Source of the DNA: Thermoanaerobacterales bacterium
GTDB taxonomy: Bacteria > Bacillota > Thermosediminibacteria > Thermosediminibacterales > Tepidanaerobacteraceae
Direction: 5' to 3'
Length of the DNA stretch: 43,189 nt
Assembly: GCA_012840135.1 (NCBI GenBank)
Contig: DUMA01000029.1
Span: 1 to 43,189, forward strand
The notes below the pieces were generated by a model that ran no database searches, was not told where the DNA came from, and saw nothing but the letters and a program-made list of their open reading frames with translations. A program made the position numbers and the translations under genes. Below, in pieces: positions 24,741 to 33,235 of the stretch (positions are counted from its first letter, which is position 1; each line of letters begins with the position of its first letter).

Positions 24741-26129
24741 CTAATCCTCCTGCCTCTCCATTTTTAATATCAACACGGCCCCGGTATCTTCGGTTACTTT
24801 AAACCTGTCATCGATTCTCATGCCTCCGATCCAGATTATATTCTGGCCGGCTGTAACCAGAGGTATTTTATCCCTCTCCTTTTTAGGGACCTTTTCATCG
24901 GTGAAAAAATCCTGGATTTTTTTAAGATGGCCCCCCAGAGGGATGAACCTATCGCCGGGGCGGCGGTTTCTAACAATCAAATTTCCTTCTATTTTATCAT
25001 AATCCAGTTGGGCTATCAAGGGATTGGTTCTTATTATCATTAAACCTTTTCGGGGTTCAACCCATGCCCGGATGGAAGCTTTTGCCTCTTTAATTTCCAC
25101 CCGGCCGGGCACATGAAGCTCATATGAATAATCTCTGGTCTTGCTGTAGTTTTTTATTGTTATAAAAAAATAATCATACTGCTTTTCGCCCTGAAGATTT
25201 TTTGGCAAATCTATGATACTGCCCGCTGAGGAATTTTTTATAAAATCCACCAGCATAACGGTGTGTCTGAATTCAAAGTCCTTTATATCTCCGGCCAGTT
25301 CCTCCACCGCTTTTCTTATCAGCCGCCTCTTTATGGCATCGTGCAGCGGCAGAAAATTTTTTAAATCGATTTTTGCCCTGCCCGGGTCGCAGGTGACCGC
25401 CTGCCGCCATGCTGCAAAGGTCTGCTCTTCCAGAAATGTCATGTCACATCTGGCGATTTCTGACAGGCGCCTGAGAGACGCCCCAAAACAAGGGACACTT
25501 TTCTCTATAAGAGGTATGATCTCCAGCCTGAGCCTGTTTCTAAAATAGTCGGTCTTGAGATTTGTACTGTCGATCCTGTAATCAATGCCTTCCAGCTTTA
25601 AATACTCCTCGATCTCTCGCCTTGAGATTTCCAGCAAAGGCCTGATATAAAAGTCCCGAACCGGTTCAATGCCCAGCAGGCCTTCGATGCCGGTCCCTCT
25701 CATAATATTCATCAGGACTGTCTCTTCATGATCATTCCTGTTATGGCCCAGAGCCACCCTGTTTGCCCCGATCTTTTCTCTTGCTCTTTCAAAAAACGCA
25801 TACCTTGCGCGCCTGGCGGCATCCTCCGGCGAAAGTCCGGTCCTGCGGATGTATTCGGGGACATCTATTTCTTCCTTGTACAGGGGAACTTTCCATTTCC
25901 GGCATAGGTCTTCGACAAAAAGCGCATCCTCCCGAGACTCCCTACCCCTGAACATGTGGTCAAGATGTGCCGCAGCCAGTTTAATGTCGAGTTCTTCCCT
26001 GCATTCCAGCAAAAGATGCAAAAGGCATACAGAATCAGGGCCGCCCGAAACTCCGGCCATTATTACATCGCCCTTTTGAATCATATGATATTTTGCAATG
26101 GTTTCAAGGAATTTTCGTTTGATTTCCAT
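24741..26129 (-). CDS. tilS: tRNA(Ile)-lysidine synthase
   Basis: About 462 residues. It converts C34 of the CAU-anticodon isoleucine tRNA to lysidine with ATP and lysine. The PP-loop SGGPDSVCLLHLL near the N terminus is diagnostic, followed by AAHLDHMFRGRESREDALFV and ALGHNRNDHEETVLMNIMRGTG. The C-terminal substrate-binding part includes NRRPGDRFIPLGGHLKKIQDFF, typical of TilS_C. The ATG at 26129 is chosen since translation then starts at the conserved N terminus; its ribosome site (GGTATGG) is weak. It is immediately upstream of hpt. Confidence 0.96.
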   Translation of the reverse strand: MEIKRKFLETIAKYHMIQKGDVIMAGVSGGPDSVCLLHLLLECREELDIKLAAAHLDHMFRGRESREDALFVEDLCRKWKVPLYKEEIDVPEYIRRTGLSPEDAARRARYAFFERAREKIGANRVALGHNRNDHEETVLMNIMRGTGIEGLLGIEPVRDFYIRPLLEISRREIEEYLKLEGIDYRIDSTNLKTDYFRNRLRLEIIPLIEKSVPCFGASLRRLSEIARCDMTFLEEQTFAAWRQAVTCDPGRAKIDLKNFLPLHDAIKRRLIRKAVEELAGDIKDFEFRHTVMLVDFIKNSSAGSIIDLPKNLQGEKQYDYFFITIKNYSKTRDYSYELHVPGRVEIKEAKASIRAWVEPRKGLMIIRTNPLIAQLDYDKIEGNLIVRNRRPGDRFIPLGGHLKKIQDFFTDEKVPKKERDKIPLVTAGQNIIWIGGMRIDDRFKVTEDTGAVLILKMERQED

Positions 26130-26222
26130 AAACCATACCGCTTTCAAACAATAAATAATAGAACCGTCACAAAAAATCAATCATACAATAATGATAAGAC
26201 TTTATCAGTAAAATTTCAATTA

Positions 26223-26250
26223 AAAAAATTATCCTGCCGCCAGCAGGATT
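26223..26250 (-). terminator. Rho-independent terminator of spoIIE
   Basis: ATCCTGC (26231-26237) and GCAGGAT (26243-26249) form a 7-bp stem; the minus-strand tail is AATTTTTTTAA. Confidence 0.75.
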
Positions 26251-26319
26251 ATAAATAGGAAAAATAAAAATAAGCCCACGAAAAAAAGGTAAGTCCCTTG
26301 ACCTTAAGGAGATGTTACG

Positions 26320-28680
26320 CTATTTATCCCACAGCCTTGCAGCCATTACAGTCATGTCGTCCCTGGCAGGATTTCCCATCCTCGCCTTTTTCAGGACCTC
26401 TTCGGCTATTTCTTGAGGATTGGTAGTTCTGATTTCAGAAAGCAGCTTTTTAAGCCGTTCCTCACCATCCTGATGGCCGGAAAGAGCATCGATCACACCG
26501 TCGGTTACCATCACCACTATATCGCCGGATTTTAAATCCTTGCGAATTACCCTGGGACAAACTTCATCCATAATACCCACCGGTAGACTTCCGCCTTTAA
26601 TAGCTTCAACCCGAAAGCCCCGCCGGACAAATCCGGCAGCGGAACCGGCCTTTATGAAATCGGTCGTGCCTGTATATGTATCGATCACGGCCATATCCAC
26701 TGTGGAAAAACTCTCATCGCCGTAAGATGCGGCCATAGCCGAGTTTGTTATCTTCAGGGCCACGTCGCAGTCAAAACCTGATTCCATCAGGCGTTCCAAC
26801 AGATTCAAGGTCTTCTCGCTGTGTTTTGCGGCTTTGTCCCCGACTCCCATGCCGTCGCTCAATGCCAGCATGTATCTGCCGTCACTCAATTCTGTAAAAC
26901 AAAAATTGTCACCGGACATTTCAAATCCCTCTTTTGCCACTCCTGCCACTCCTACCGCTACACCAAACCCTCCCTCGGAAACAGCTTTCAGCCTGCAGCA
27001 TGAACTGCCGCTCTTTAAAGGACAATCCAGAATCTTCACCGAGAACCTTTTAGCCATGGCCTCCGACAATCCTCGGGGTATCAACGTCTCGCACTGTCTT
27101 TCACCTATACACGGGGATTTAACCATATATATCTCATATTTATCGTTTATTTCTTGAACATGGATGCGTTCAAGGCGCACACCTGCGGATGAGAACTTTT
27201 CCTCAAGTTTCAACCCGGCGGAGGTATTTATATAATCCTGCGGCATTTCCGCAATCACGTCCTTCACAATGCCGGCGGCTCCCTGAAAGCAAGCCTTTAT
27301 TTTTTCCTGACTGTATTTTGTAATATTGGCCATATGCTTTTCAAGATTGTAGATACAGCTAAATTCGTCAATAATTTTCTTTATGTCACCGGTCTTGCCG
27401 CACCGAACCCTGAAAAGATGCGGAAGTCCCGGCGAATGATTGGTTTCGCAGGCCTTAATAAGCCCGTAAAAAGACCTTACGGTGCGGGCAAGCTCTCTTT
27501 CCCAGCACGTCCTGTACAACCCGCACGAGGAACATACTTTCTGCTGTACCTCCTGACATATCCTGTCCAGATACCCTCCCTGGTACATGTCATTATTGCG
27601 TTCGATGGGTTCCGCAAAAGCTTTTCCAAGCTCCTCCAGGAGGGCTGCCGTTTCATAAAGCCTGTCACCTGCCGATTTCATAATATCCGTTTTACTCTTT
27701 AGATTCTGGGCCGATATTTCATTCAGATATATATCCAGTTTTTTTAAAAATGCTCCGGGCAGCATAAGCAAAATTGTGCAGGAAACTGCCAGCGTCGGCC
27801 AGGAAATTAAACTCTCTCCCATGGAGTTAATATACAGATTATATATAACATAGCCAAGCGTAAATCCGACCAAGACCCCCGGCTTACCCATTTTATTGAA
27901 GGTTCCTGCCACAAGGCCCGAAAAGGCCAGGATCGTGACAAGCCACGGTGAAATGCCAAAGGACGAACCGGTTATGCCTACGATTATGCCCGTTGTGGCA
28001 CCGGCTCCGGGACCGCCAATAAGTGCCATCATCAAAACAATCAGCACACTGATGATATTTTTTATGTTTATATCATATATTTCAAAATCCCCAAGAATGG
28101 ATAACCCGACACCGGTCAGAATGGCAAGACATACGCTCTTTTCCGCCTCCTGAACCGGTATTTTGAAAAACCAGGATAAACCGCTGGGGATTATAAATGT
28201 CACTATGCATGCAAGGCCCGACTCCATGCCGAGCAACAGCAAATCAAAAGGGGACGCGCCAACTACAGACAAATACGCAAGTCCCGCCAGCGTGTTGGAC
28301 AAAAAGACCAGCAAACCCGTAAGAAGGGCTCTGTTCTTTATTTTCGCTTTAAAGAGATTCGCACTCAGTGCAAACAAAGCCATAGCTCCCAGATAGCGTA
28401 GAGCAGCAGGACTTTTCAAGGCAACAAGAAGCCCGAGAAAGGAAAATAAGCCTGCTGTTATGAATTTTTTCTTATAAAGAACCGCAGCGGCCATGTATGA
28501 TAGACCGAAAGGATAAAGCCCGTTGATGGAAGCCATGCCGAAAAGGAAAGCAACCGCATCAAACCATAGCTGCTCTGAAAGAAAAAAGTTCAATTTCTCC
28601 GCAGAAAAGCCCTGGACTTTCCATTTTCTTTTTGCCCTTTCGTAATTTTGCCATTGAATATTAGCTCTATTTATCAACAT
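26320..28680 (-). CDS. spoIIE: Stage II sporulation protein E, membrane PP2C phosphatase
   Basis: About 786 residues with the three parts of SpoIIE. A long N-terminal region has about ten membrane helices (roughly 40-330). A central coiled/oligomerisation region follows, with Cys-rich VCSSCGLYRTCWER. The C-terminal PP2C-type phosphatase (about 570-786) has ALSDGMGVGDKAAKHSEKTL and MVTDGVIDAL with metal-binding Asp residues. In sporulating Bacillus it dephosphorylates SpoIIAA, which releases sigma-F in the forespore, and helps polar septation. Its presence says the organism makes endospores. ATG at 28680 or GTG at 28686 are both possible starts. The promoter upstream has the Spo0A-dependent form. 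Confidence 0.96.
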   Translation of the reverse strand: MLINRANIQWQNYERAKRKWKVQGFSAEKLNFFLSEQLWFDAVAFLFGMASINGLYPFGLSYMAAAVLYKKKFITAGLFSFLGLLVALKSPAALRYLGAMALFALSANLFKAKIKNRALLTGLLVFLSNTLAGLAYLSVVGASPFDLLLLGMESGLACIVTFIIPSGLSWFFKIPVQEAEKSVCLAILTGVGLSILGDFEIYDINIKNIISVLIVLMMALIGGPGAGATTGIIVGITGSSFGISPWLVTILAFSGLVAGTFNKMGKPGVLVGFTLGYVIYNLYINSMGESLISWPTLAVSCTILLMLPGAFLKKLDIYLNEISAQNLKSKTDIMKSAGDRLYETAALLEELGKAFAEPIERNNDMYQGGYLDRICQEVQQKVCSSCGLYRTCWERELARTVRSFYGLIKACETNHSPGLPHLFRVRCGKTGDIKKIIDEFSCIYNLEKHMANITKYSQEKIKACFQGAAGIVKDVIAEMPQDYINTSAGLKLEEKFSSAGVRLERIHVQEINDKYEIYMVKSPCIGERQCETLIPRGLSEAMAKRFSVKILDCPLKSGSSCCRLKAVSEGGFGVAVGVAGVAKEGFEMSGDNFCFTELSDGRYMLALSDGMGVGDKAAKHSEKTLNLLERLMESGFDCDVALKITNSAMAASYGDESFSTVDMAVIDTYTGTTDFIKAGSAAGFVRRGFRVEAIKGGSLPVGIMDEVCPRVIRKDLKSGDIVVMVTDGVIDALSGHQDGEERLKKLLSEIRTTNPQEIAEEVLKKARMGNPARDDMTVMAARLWDK

Positions 28681-28711
28681 GTTCACCTACCCTTTTAACC
28701 TGGTAGGTTTT

Positions 28712-28744
28712 ATTATAAGACAAGCTCTTTGTAAAAAATGTCAT
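28712..28744 (-). promoter_or_regulatory. spoIIE promoter with 21-bp spacer
   Basis: On the minus strand: -35-like ATGACA (28739-28744) and perfect -10 TATAAT (28712-28717) separated by exactly 21 bp. Long-spaced sigma-A promoters of this kind are known for Bacillus spoIIE and spoIIG and need Spo0A~P. Confidence 0.65.
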
Positions 28745-28767
28745 TTGTGGAGGGAATGCCCATAAAA

Positions 28768-28780
28768 TTTTATGACAAAA
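28768..28780 (-). promoter_or_regulatory. Candidate Spo0A box upstream of spoIIE
   Basis: TTTTGTCATAAAA on the minus strand is close to the 0A box consensus (TTTGTCRAA). It sits about 25 bp upstream of the long-spaced promoter, in the usual activator position. Confidence 0.5.
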
Positions 28781-28903
28781 TCCTTTTAAATCTCACACCT
28801 TCTAAAAAAAATGTTGATTCCGGTGTAAAAAGTCGTTTCAGACAATTGGCATTGATTTCGGTCTGACATTATGCAACCATACCCTGAATCGGGTTTAAAA
28901 AAC

Positions 28904-28930
28904 AAAAAAGCCGCTTTTTGCGACTTTTTG
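28904..28930 (-). terminator. Terminator of the tRNA operon
   Basis: On the minus strand AAAAGTCGC and GCGGCTTTT pair (one G-U) around AAAAA, followed by further T residues. It lies about 15 bp after tRNA-Glu. Confidence 0.75.
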
Positions 28931-28944
28931 TAATCATAAAATAA

Positions 28945-29019
28945 TGGTGACCCCGGCGGGATTCGAACCCACGTTACCGCCGTGAAAGGGCGATGTCTTA
29001 ACCACTTGACCACGGGGCC
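28945..29019 (-). tRNA. tRNA-Glu (anticodon UUC)
   Basis: A 75-nt cloverleaf with encoded CCA. Acceptor arms GGCCCCG and CGGGGTC pair (one G-U), the anticodon loop is CTTTCAC with anticodon TTC, and the T-arm contains GGTTCGAATCC. It is the last of three tRNA genes in this operon. Confidence 0.95.
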
Positions 29020-29023
29020 CTAT

Positions 29024-29120
29024 GTGATGTGAGAGGTGGGAGGTGTGAGGTGAGATTAAGTCGGAATTTGCCTTTTGGCAAATTTTTCTATTCCCACTTC
29101 CAACTTCTCACTTCGCATTT
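29024..29120. repeat. Palindrome flanked by inverted heptanucleotide repeats (tRNA spacer)
   Basis: Left heptads from 29024: GTGATGT, GAGAGGT, GGGAGGT, GTGAGGT, GAGATTA. Core: AATTTGCC (29065-29072), TTTT, GGCAAATT (29077-29084), a perfect 8-bp stem. Right heptads from 29091: TTCCCAC, TTCCAAC, TTCTCAC, TTCGCAT, which are inverted relatives of the left ones. The whole would fold into one long hairpin between tRNA-Glu and tRNA-Met. Confidence 0.85.
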
Positions 29121-29127
29121 CAATATT

Positions 29128-29204
29128 TGGTAGCGGCGCAGGGATTTGAACCCCGGACACTGCGGGTATGAACCGCATGCTCTAGCCACCTGAGCTACGC
29201 CGCC
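29128..29204 (-). tRNA. tRNA-Met, elongator (anticodon CAU)
   Basis: 77 nt including CCA. The acceptor GGCGGCG/CGCCGCT pairs, the anticodon stem-loop is TGCGG-TTCATAC-CCGCA, and the T-arm contains GGTTCAAATCC. Overall it closely resembles elongator tRNA-Met of Bacillus. A tRNA-Ile(CAU, lysidine) identity is less likely but not strictly excluded. Confidence 0.88.
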
Positions 29205-29225
29205 CCGTTGTGATCTGAGAAGATA

Positions 29226-29302
<77 letters not shown>

Positions 29303-29349
29303 ACGTCCTCGATGTTTGACACTCACTACTATATTACCGACACTGTTAT

Positions 29350-29378
29350 ATTTTATAATAAAATTGCTGTTTAGTCAA
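29350..29378 (-). promoter_or_regulatory. Sigma-A promoter of the tRNA operon
   Basis: On the minus strand: -35 TTGACT (29373-29378), 17 bp, -10 TAAAAT (29350-29355), about 50 bp before tRNA-fMet. Confidence 0.75.
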
Positions 29379-29523
29379 GGGTTTGAAAATATTTCTTCAT
29401 TCGCTTGTCTCCAGTCCATTGCTCCATGAACTGCGTATCTTCTCTATATAATCTGTTCCTATATCATCCCTATCTTTCCATAAGCCGAAAGTTTTTTCAA
29501 TGATAACATGAAAGACATAAATG

Positions 29524-29542
29524 AAAAAGCGGCCTTTGCCGC
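29524..29542 (-). terminator. Terminator of the pxp operon
   Basis: GCGGC (29529-29533) and GCCGC (29538-29542) form a short GC stem, followed on the minus strand by TTTTTCA. It lies directly after the stop codon of the DUF1445 gene. Confidence 0.6.
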
Positions 29543-29545
29543 CAT

Positions 29546-30346
29546 TTAAAAAACACTCAACTGTTCATCTTTTATGTCCGTTATGAACATGTGACCCGGC
29601 GAATGGGTAATCATGATTTCGGGTTTGGAGTTCATAGCCACCGCCTGGGGTGTGACGCCGCAAGCCCAGAATACCGGGACTTCTCCATCCCTTATCTCAA
29701 CGGCATCTCCAAAATCCGGTCTTTCCAGCGATTTTATGCCGATCTTTGACGGTTCCCCTATATGGACGGGAGCGCCATGGACCGACGGAAACCGGGATGT
29801 CACCTGGACCGCTCTTACAACCAGTTCCTGCGGAATGGGCCTCATGCTCACGACCATATTTCCGTGGAAGGCTCCAGCGGGTCGTGTCTGAATGTTTGTT
29901 ATATACATGGGTACGTTTTTCCCCTGTTCTATATGTCTCACCGGTATATGATTTTCCAGCAGAGCCTTTTCAAAGGTAAAGCTGCACCCCAGAAGAAATG
30001 CCACAAAATCATCCCGCCAGTAGTTTGTAATATCGTTTACTTCCTGTTCTAACTTTCCTTTTTTATAGATCCGGTATTTCGGTATGTCGGTTCGAAGATC
30101 CGCACCCGGCGCCACACCTCTGGGTTCAGGGCTCCCCGCATCGGTAACATCCAGTATGGGACACGGTTTTGGATTTCTATATGCAAAAAGCAGAAAATCA
30201 TATGCTAATTCTTTTGGAAGTATAACCAGATTTGCCTGGGTATAGCCCAAAGCCACGCCGCAGGTAGGCCCTGTCCACTTCTTCTCGCGTATTAGTTTGC
30301 GAGCATCATCGGCCTTTATTTTTGACAAATCATTTTTAGCATCCAC
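29546..30346 (-). CDS. DUF1445 putative hydro-lyase, D-glutamate cyclase-like
   Basis: About 266 residues, matching the YcsI/DUF1445 family: [90 protein letters not shown], and [32 protein letters not shown] near the end. The animal relative converts D-glutamate to 5-oxo-D-proline, and in Bacillus the gene (ycsI) sits with the 5-oxoprolinase genes, as here. Joint action on glutamate/5-oxoproline is therefore likely, direction unknown. GTG at 30346 is chosen as the start (AAGGAGG 7 bp upstream). It is last in the pxpA-B-C operon, 35 bp after pxpC. Confidence 0.9.
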   Translation of the reverse strand: MDAKNDLSKIKADDARKLIREKKWTGPTCGVALGYTQANLVILPKELAYDFLLFAYRNPKPCPILDVTDAGSPEPRGVAPGADLRTDIPKYRIYKKGKLEQEVNDITNYWRDDFVAFLLGCSFTFEKALLENHIPVRHIEQGKNVPMYITNIQTRPAGAFHGNMVVSMRPIPQELVVRAVQVTSRFPSVHGAPVHIGEPSKIGIKSLERPDFGDAVEIRDGEVPVFWACGVTPQAVAMNSKPEIMITHSPGHMFITDIKDEQLSVF

Positions 30347-30381
30347 ACTGTTACCTCCTTGCAAAAGAATCTATGGACAAT

Positions 30382-31389
30382 TCATTTTAAAAGTTCGATG
30401 TTTACATTATACACTGTACCATCGACAGTTACATCAAAATACCTCGACGGCACAAGTGTTTTTCTTATATCATCCAAAACATATTCCATTTTTTGAAGCA
30501 ACTGATGAGCTTCCTGAAGACTTATCGCCCTGAAGTTTATTCTGTCTCCTGGTTTTAGCTGAGCAAGTTTTGACAGATCTGTCGAAACGACGGTGGCTAT
30601 CTTTGCATAGCCCCCCGTAGTCTGGGCGTCTTTCAGCATTATTATGGGCTTTCCGTTGCCCGGTATCTGTACCGCTCCCGGAAGGATGCCGTCAGTGATT
30701 ATGTCATGTTTTTCTTTTGCCTTAATTTCCGGCCCATCAAGCCTGTAACCCATCCTGTCAGCATCTTTTGTGATGGTATAAGTGGAGTTCAAAAAAAGCT
30801 CCAAAGATTCCCTTGAAAAATAATCGTGCTGGGGGCCCAGAATTATCCGTATTTCTTCTTCAGAGGAATAATGGGGAATGTATTCTTCTCTTACTTTGAA
30901 AAAATGTGCAAAAAATTCATCCCCTTCCCGTGATAATATATCCCCCTTTTCCAACCGCCTTCCCTTCACGCCCCCTATGCCGCCTCTGGTATATGTGGAT
31001 ACGCTGCCCATAACCGTATCGCCAGCAAATCCGCCTAAAACAGCCATATAAGCTCTGCAGCCCGCTTTCACCGGAGCAAAAGAAAGGGTTTCTCCCTTCC
31101 TCACCGGAAAGGACGACCAGCAGGGCATTTCCCTTCCATCTACCACGGGCCTCATCCATGCACCCGTCACCGCCACCACGGTATCCTGCAGGACTTCCAG
31201 GGTGGGGCCCAGAAGAGTTATTTCCAGGGCTGGAGTGTTTTCGGCATTTCCCACCAGCATGTTGGCCACCCGGAAGGAGAACTCATCCATGACACCGGAA
31301 ACCGGCACTCCCTGTCTTTCGTATCCGAACCTGCCCATGTCCTGTACGCTCGTAAAAAGTCCGGGATTTATGACTTTAAAACATTCCAT
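30382..31389 (-). CDS. pxpC: 5-oxoprolinase subunit C (biotin-dependent carboxylase-like, KipA family)
   Basis: 335 residues. The N terminus VINPGLFTSVQDMGRFGYERQGVPVSGVMDEFSFRVAN is diagnostic of the KipA/PxpC domain, with later GGFAGDTVMGSVSTYTRGGIGG and the C-terminal GKPIIMLKDAQTTGGYAKIATV. With PxpA and PxpB it forms the ATP-dependent 5-oxoprolinase that opens 5-oxo-L-proline to L-glutamate in the cytoplasm. The ATG follows GAGGGGAT, 11 bp after the pxpB stop. Older annotation would call it an allophanate hydrolase subunit 2 homologue. Confidence 0.95.
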   Translation of the reverse strand: MECFKVINPGLFTSVQDMGRFGYERQGVPVSGVMDEFSFRVANMLVGNAENTPALEITLLGPTLEVLQDTVVAVTGAWMRPVVDGREMPCWSSFPVRKGETLSFAPVKAGCRAYMAVLGGFAGDTVMGSVSTYTRGGIGGVKGRRLEKGDILSREGDEFFAHFFKVREEYIPHYSSEEEIRIILGPQHDYFSRESLELFLNSTYTITKDADRMGYRLDGPEIKAKEKHDIITDGILPGAVQIPGNGKPIIMLKDAQTTGGYAKIATVVSTDLSKLAQLKPGDRINFRAISLQEAHQLLQKMEYVLDDIRKTLVPSRYFDVTVDGTVYNVNIELLK

Positions 31390-31400
31390 TTTGATCCCCT

Positions 31401-32129
31401 CTAGACGTTGTAATCATATATTTTTACTTCATAGGCGCAGGTACTTACCTGTCGCTCAATCTCGTAGAACTCATCCGGCGTTATCCTCACGAACTTTATA
31501 TAATTGCCTGCTTCCAGCAAAATGGGTTTTTCCCTGTACGGGTCATACAGTTTAACCGGTGTCTTGCCTATGAGCCTCCACCCGCCGGGGCTTGCGATGG
31601 GATAGATTCCTGTTTGACTGCCTGCAATTCCCACAGACCCTGCCGGAATCTCAGTCCTGGGTTTTTCCAACCGGGGTGTGGCTATCTTTTCCGACATGCC
31701 GCCAAGATATGCAAAGCCCATGGTAAAACCGAGCATGTAGATCCTGTAGGCGCTTTCTGTATGGATTTTTATTACTTCTTCCGGAGTCATATCGTGGTAT
31801 TTTGCCACATAATCCAGATCCGGCCCGAAATCACCGCCGTAGGCCACAGGGATCTCGATAATCTTTGGTTTAAATTCCTCCACGCTAGTAGACGTATCGC
31901 ACTTGGCTATCAATGCTGCCAGATTATCTACCGTAATTCTGAGCGGCTCGTACTTTATGAGAAGAGAGCGGTACGTGGGAATCATCGATACAATACCTGT
32001 AATATCCCGCTTCATCAGGGCATTATAAAGGTTCAACACCTTCTTGTTGCATTCTTCGGATATTTCGTTTCCGTATTCCACCACTACGGCCTTGTCCCCG
32101 GCCGGCAGAATTCTCGGTATTTTATACAT
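31401..32129 (-). CDS. pxpB: 5-oxoprolinase subunit B (KipI family)
   Basis: 242 residues. PRILPAGDKAVVVEYGNEI at the N terminus, EIPVAYGGDFGPDLDYVAKYHDMTPEEVIKIHT in the middle and MLGFTMGFAYLGGMSEKIATPRLEKPRTEIPAGSVGIAGSQTGIYPIASPGGWRLIGKT in the C-terminal half are the conserved KipI/PxpB blocks. It is a subunit of the 5-oxoprolinase complex; in Bacillus the homologue was first noted as an inhibitor of the sporulation kinase KinA, so a link to sporulation cannot be ruled out here. The ATG has AAGGAG 10 bp upstream. The 192-bp space from pxpA holds an inverted-repeat element. Confidence 0.95.
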   Translation of the reverse strand: MYKIPRILPAGDKAVVVEYGNEISEECNKKVLNLYNALMKRDITGIVSMIPTYRSLLIKYEPLRITVDNLAALIAKCDTSTSVEEFKPKIIEIPVAYGGDFGPDLDYVAKYHDMTPEEVIKIHTESAYRIYMLGFTMGFAYLGGMSEKIATPRLEKPRTEIPAGSVGIAGSQTGIYPIASPGGWRLIGKTPVKLYDPYREKPILLEAGNYIKFVRITPDEFYEIERQVSTCAYEVKIYDYNV

Positions 32130-32157
32130 TCACTAACACTCCTTAAACACTAACTAT

Positions 32158-32300
32158 TCAACATCATTTGCTGGTGCAGTGGTTTTTCGTTCGCTCCAAG
32201 TTCGCACCGACAGCACGCTGCTTGTTTCGGACCGGCCTTGCGGCACTGCCCAAGTTGCTCGCAAAAAAACACTTGCATCATCTTTAAGTTGCTGCTGAAT
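32158..32300. repeat. Imperfect inverted-repeat element between pxpA and pxpB
   Basis: The outer ends match as inverted copies: ATTCAACATCA at the left against ATTCAGCAGCA (reverse complement) at the right. Further in, TGCAGTGGTTTTTCGTTCGC matches inverted TGCAAGTGTTTTTTTGCGAG. The arms are about 50-60 bp and the centre is GC-rich (CGGACCGGCC, TTGCGGCACTGCC). The design resembles the element at 19.69 kb. It interrupts the pxp operon without a gene. Confidence 0.55.
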
Positions 32301-32321
32301 ATTTACCTCAAACAGTATAAA

Positions 32322-33089
32322 TTAAAGAAAACTGGCCATCGGAGCGATTTTTACTCCATTATCCTCCAGAACTTTTCGTATCTTTCGTGCAAATTCTACG
32401 GCCTGCGGGTTGTCCCCGTGCACGCATATGGTGTCGGCCTTTACTTTTATTTGGCTGCCATCTACCGCTTCCACCATGCCTTCTTTTACCATTCTCAGCA
32501 CCCTCCTGCAGGCAAGTTCTTCATCATGGATGATAGCTTCGGGCAACTTTCTGGAGACCAGTGTCCCGTCGGGGTTTACATTCCTGTCTGCAAACACCTC
32601 ACAAGCAAACCTAAGCCCTGCTTTTTCTGCAGCTTTTTGCATGGCGGTATTTGCCATAGCCACGCAAATAAGATTTTTATCCACCGAAGCTATGGCCTGA
32701 GCTACGGCATCAGCCAGCTTCTCATCCGCAGCAGCCATGTTGTATAAAGCGCCATGAGTTTTCACATGCTGCAGCTTCAGACCTTGACTTTCTGCAAAGG
32801 CCTTTAATGCCCCGATTTGATATATTATATAGCTTTTTATATCCGACAGAGAAATGTCCATGTTCCTTCTGCCAAATCCCATGAGGTCCGGAAAACCTGG
32901 ATGGGCTCCCACCGCCACACCATTTTTCTTGCACAACCCTACGGTTTTTTCTATAACCACCGGGTCTCCCGCATGAAATCCGCAGGCGATGTTCGCGGAT
33001 GAGACGTATTTTGTAATCTCTTCATCCATGCCAATCCTGTACGCTCCAAAACTTTCACCTATATCGCTGTTAAAATCCACTACTGCCAT
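32322..33089 (-). CDS. pxpA: 5-oxoprolinase subunit A (LamB/YcsF family)
   Basis: 255 residues, full length for the family. The N-terminal [22 protein letters not shown] and [19 protein letters not shown], then [20 protein letters not shown] and [23 protein letters not shown], are the conserved metal-dependent deacetylase-like blocks of Pxp[28 protein letters not shown] and [17 protein letters not shown] follow. It is the catalytic hydrolase partner of PxpBC. ATG at 33089 is preceded by GGAGG. A sigma-54 promoter lies about 50-65 bp upstream, so this is the first gene of a regulated operon. Confidence 0.97.
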   Translation of the reverse strand: MAVVDFNSDIGESFGAYRIGMDEEITKYVSSANIACGFHAGDPVVIEKTVGLCKKNGVAVGAHPGFPDLMGFGRRNMDISLSDIKSYIIYQIGALKAFAESQGLKLQHVKTHGALYNMAAADEKLADAVAQAIASVDKNLICVAMANTAMQKAAEKAGLRFACEVFADRNVNPDGTLVSRKLPEAIIHDEELACRRVLRMVKEGMVEAVDGSQIKVKADTICVHGDNPQAVEFARKIRKVLEDNGVKIAPMASFL

Positions 33090-33139
33090 GTTATACCTCC
33101 ATTCTAAATATATTAACTGAAATTCCGTCTTTTATTTTT

Positions 33140-33154
33140 GCAATTTTCGTGCCA
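33140..33154 (-). promoter_or_regulatory. Sigma-54 (-24/-12) promoter of the pxp operon
   Basis: On the minus strand TGGCACG (33148-33154), 4 bp, TTGC (33140-33143), followed by AAAAAT. This is a perfect match to the RpoN core consensus TGGCACG-N4-TTGC, including the invariant GG and GC 10 bp apart. It points at pxpA. Confidence 0.9.
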
Positions 33155-33220
33155 TCCCGCCGGGGTTTCCTCTATCGTTTACATTAATTAGGTTGCCTCG
33201 GAAAGTTTTATCTATACTCC

Positions 33221-33235
33221 TGTGCGTTTTCGCAC
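33221..33235. promoter_or_regulatory. Upstream activator site for the pxp promoter (candidate)
   Basis: GTGCG-TTTT-CGCAC (33222-33235) is a perfect palindrome about 75 bp upstream of the -24 element. The 14-mer TGTGCGTTTTCGCA (33221-33234) recurs exactly at 36366-36379, upstream of the second sigma-54 promoter. The position fits an NtrC-type enhancer. Confidence 0.7.

Noticed and set aside
28786-29013. 75-codon open frame over tRNA-Glu
   Set aside because: It is translated tRNA sequence (the common false product starting MVKWLRHRPFTAVTWVRIPPG).
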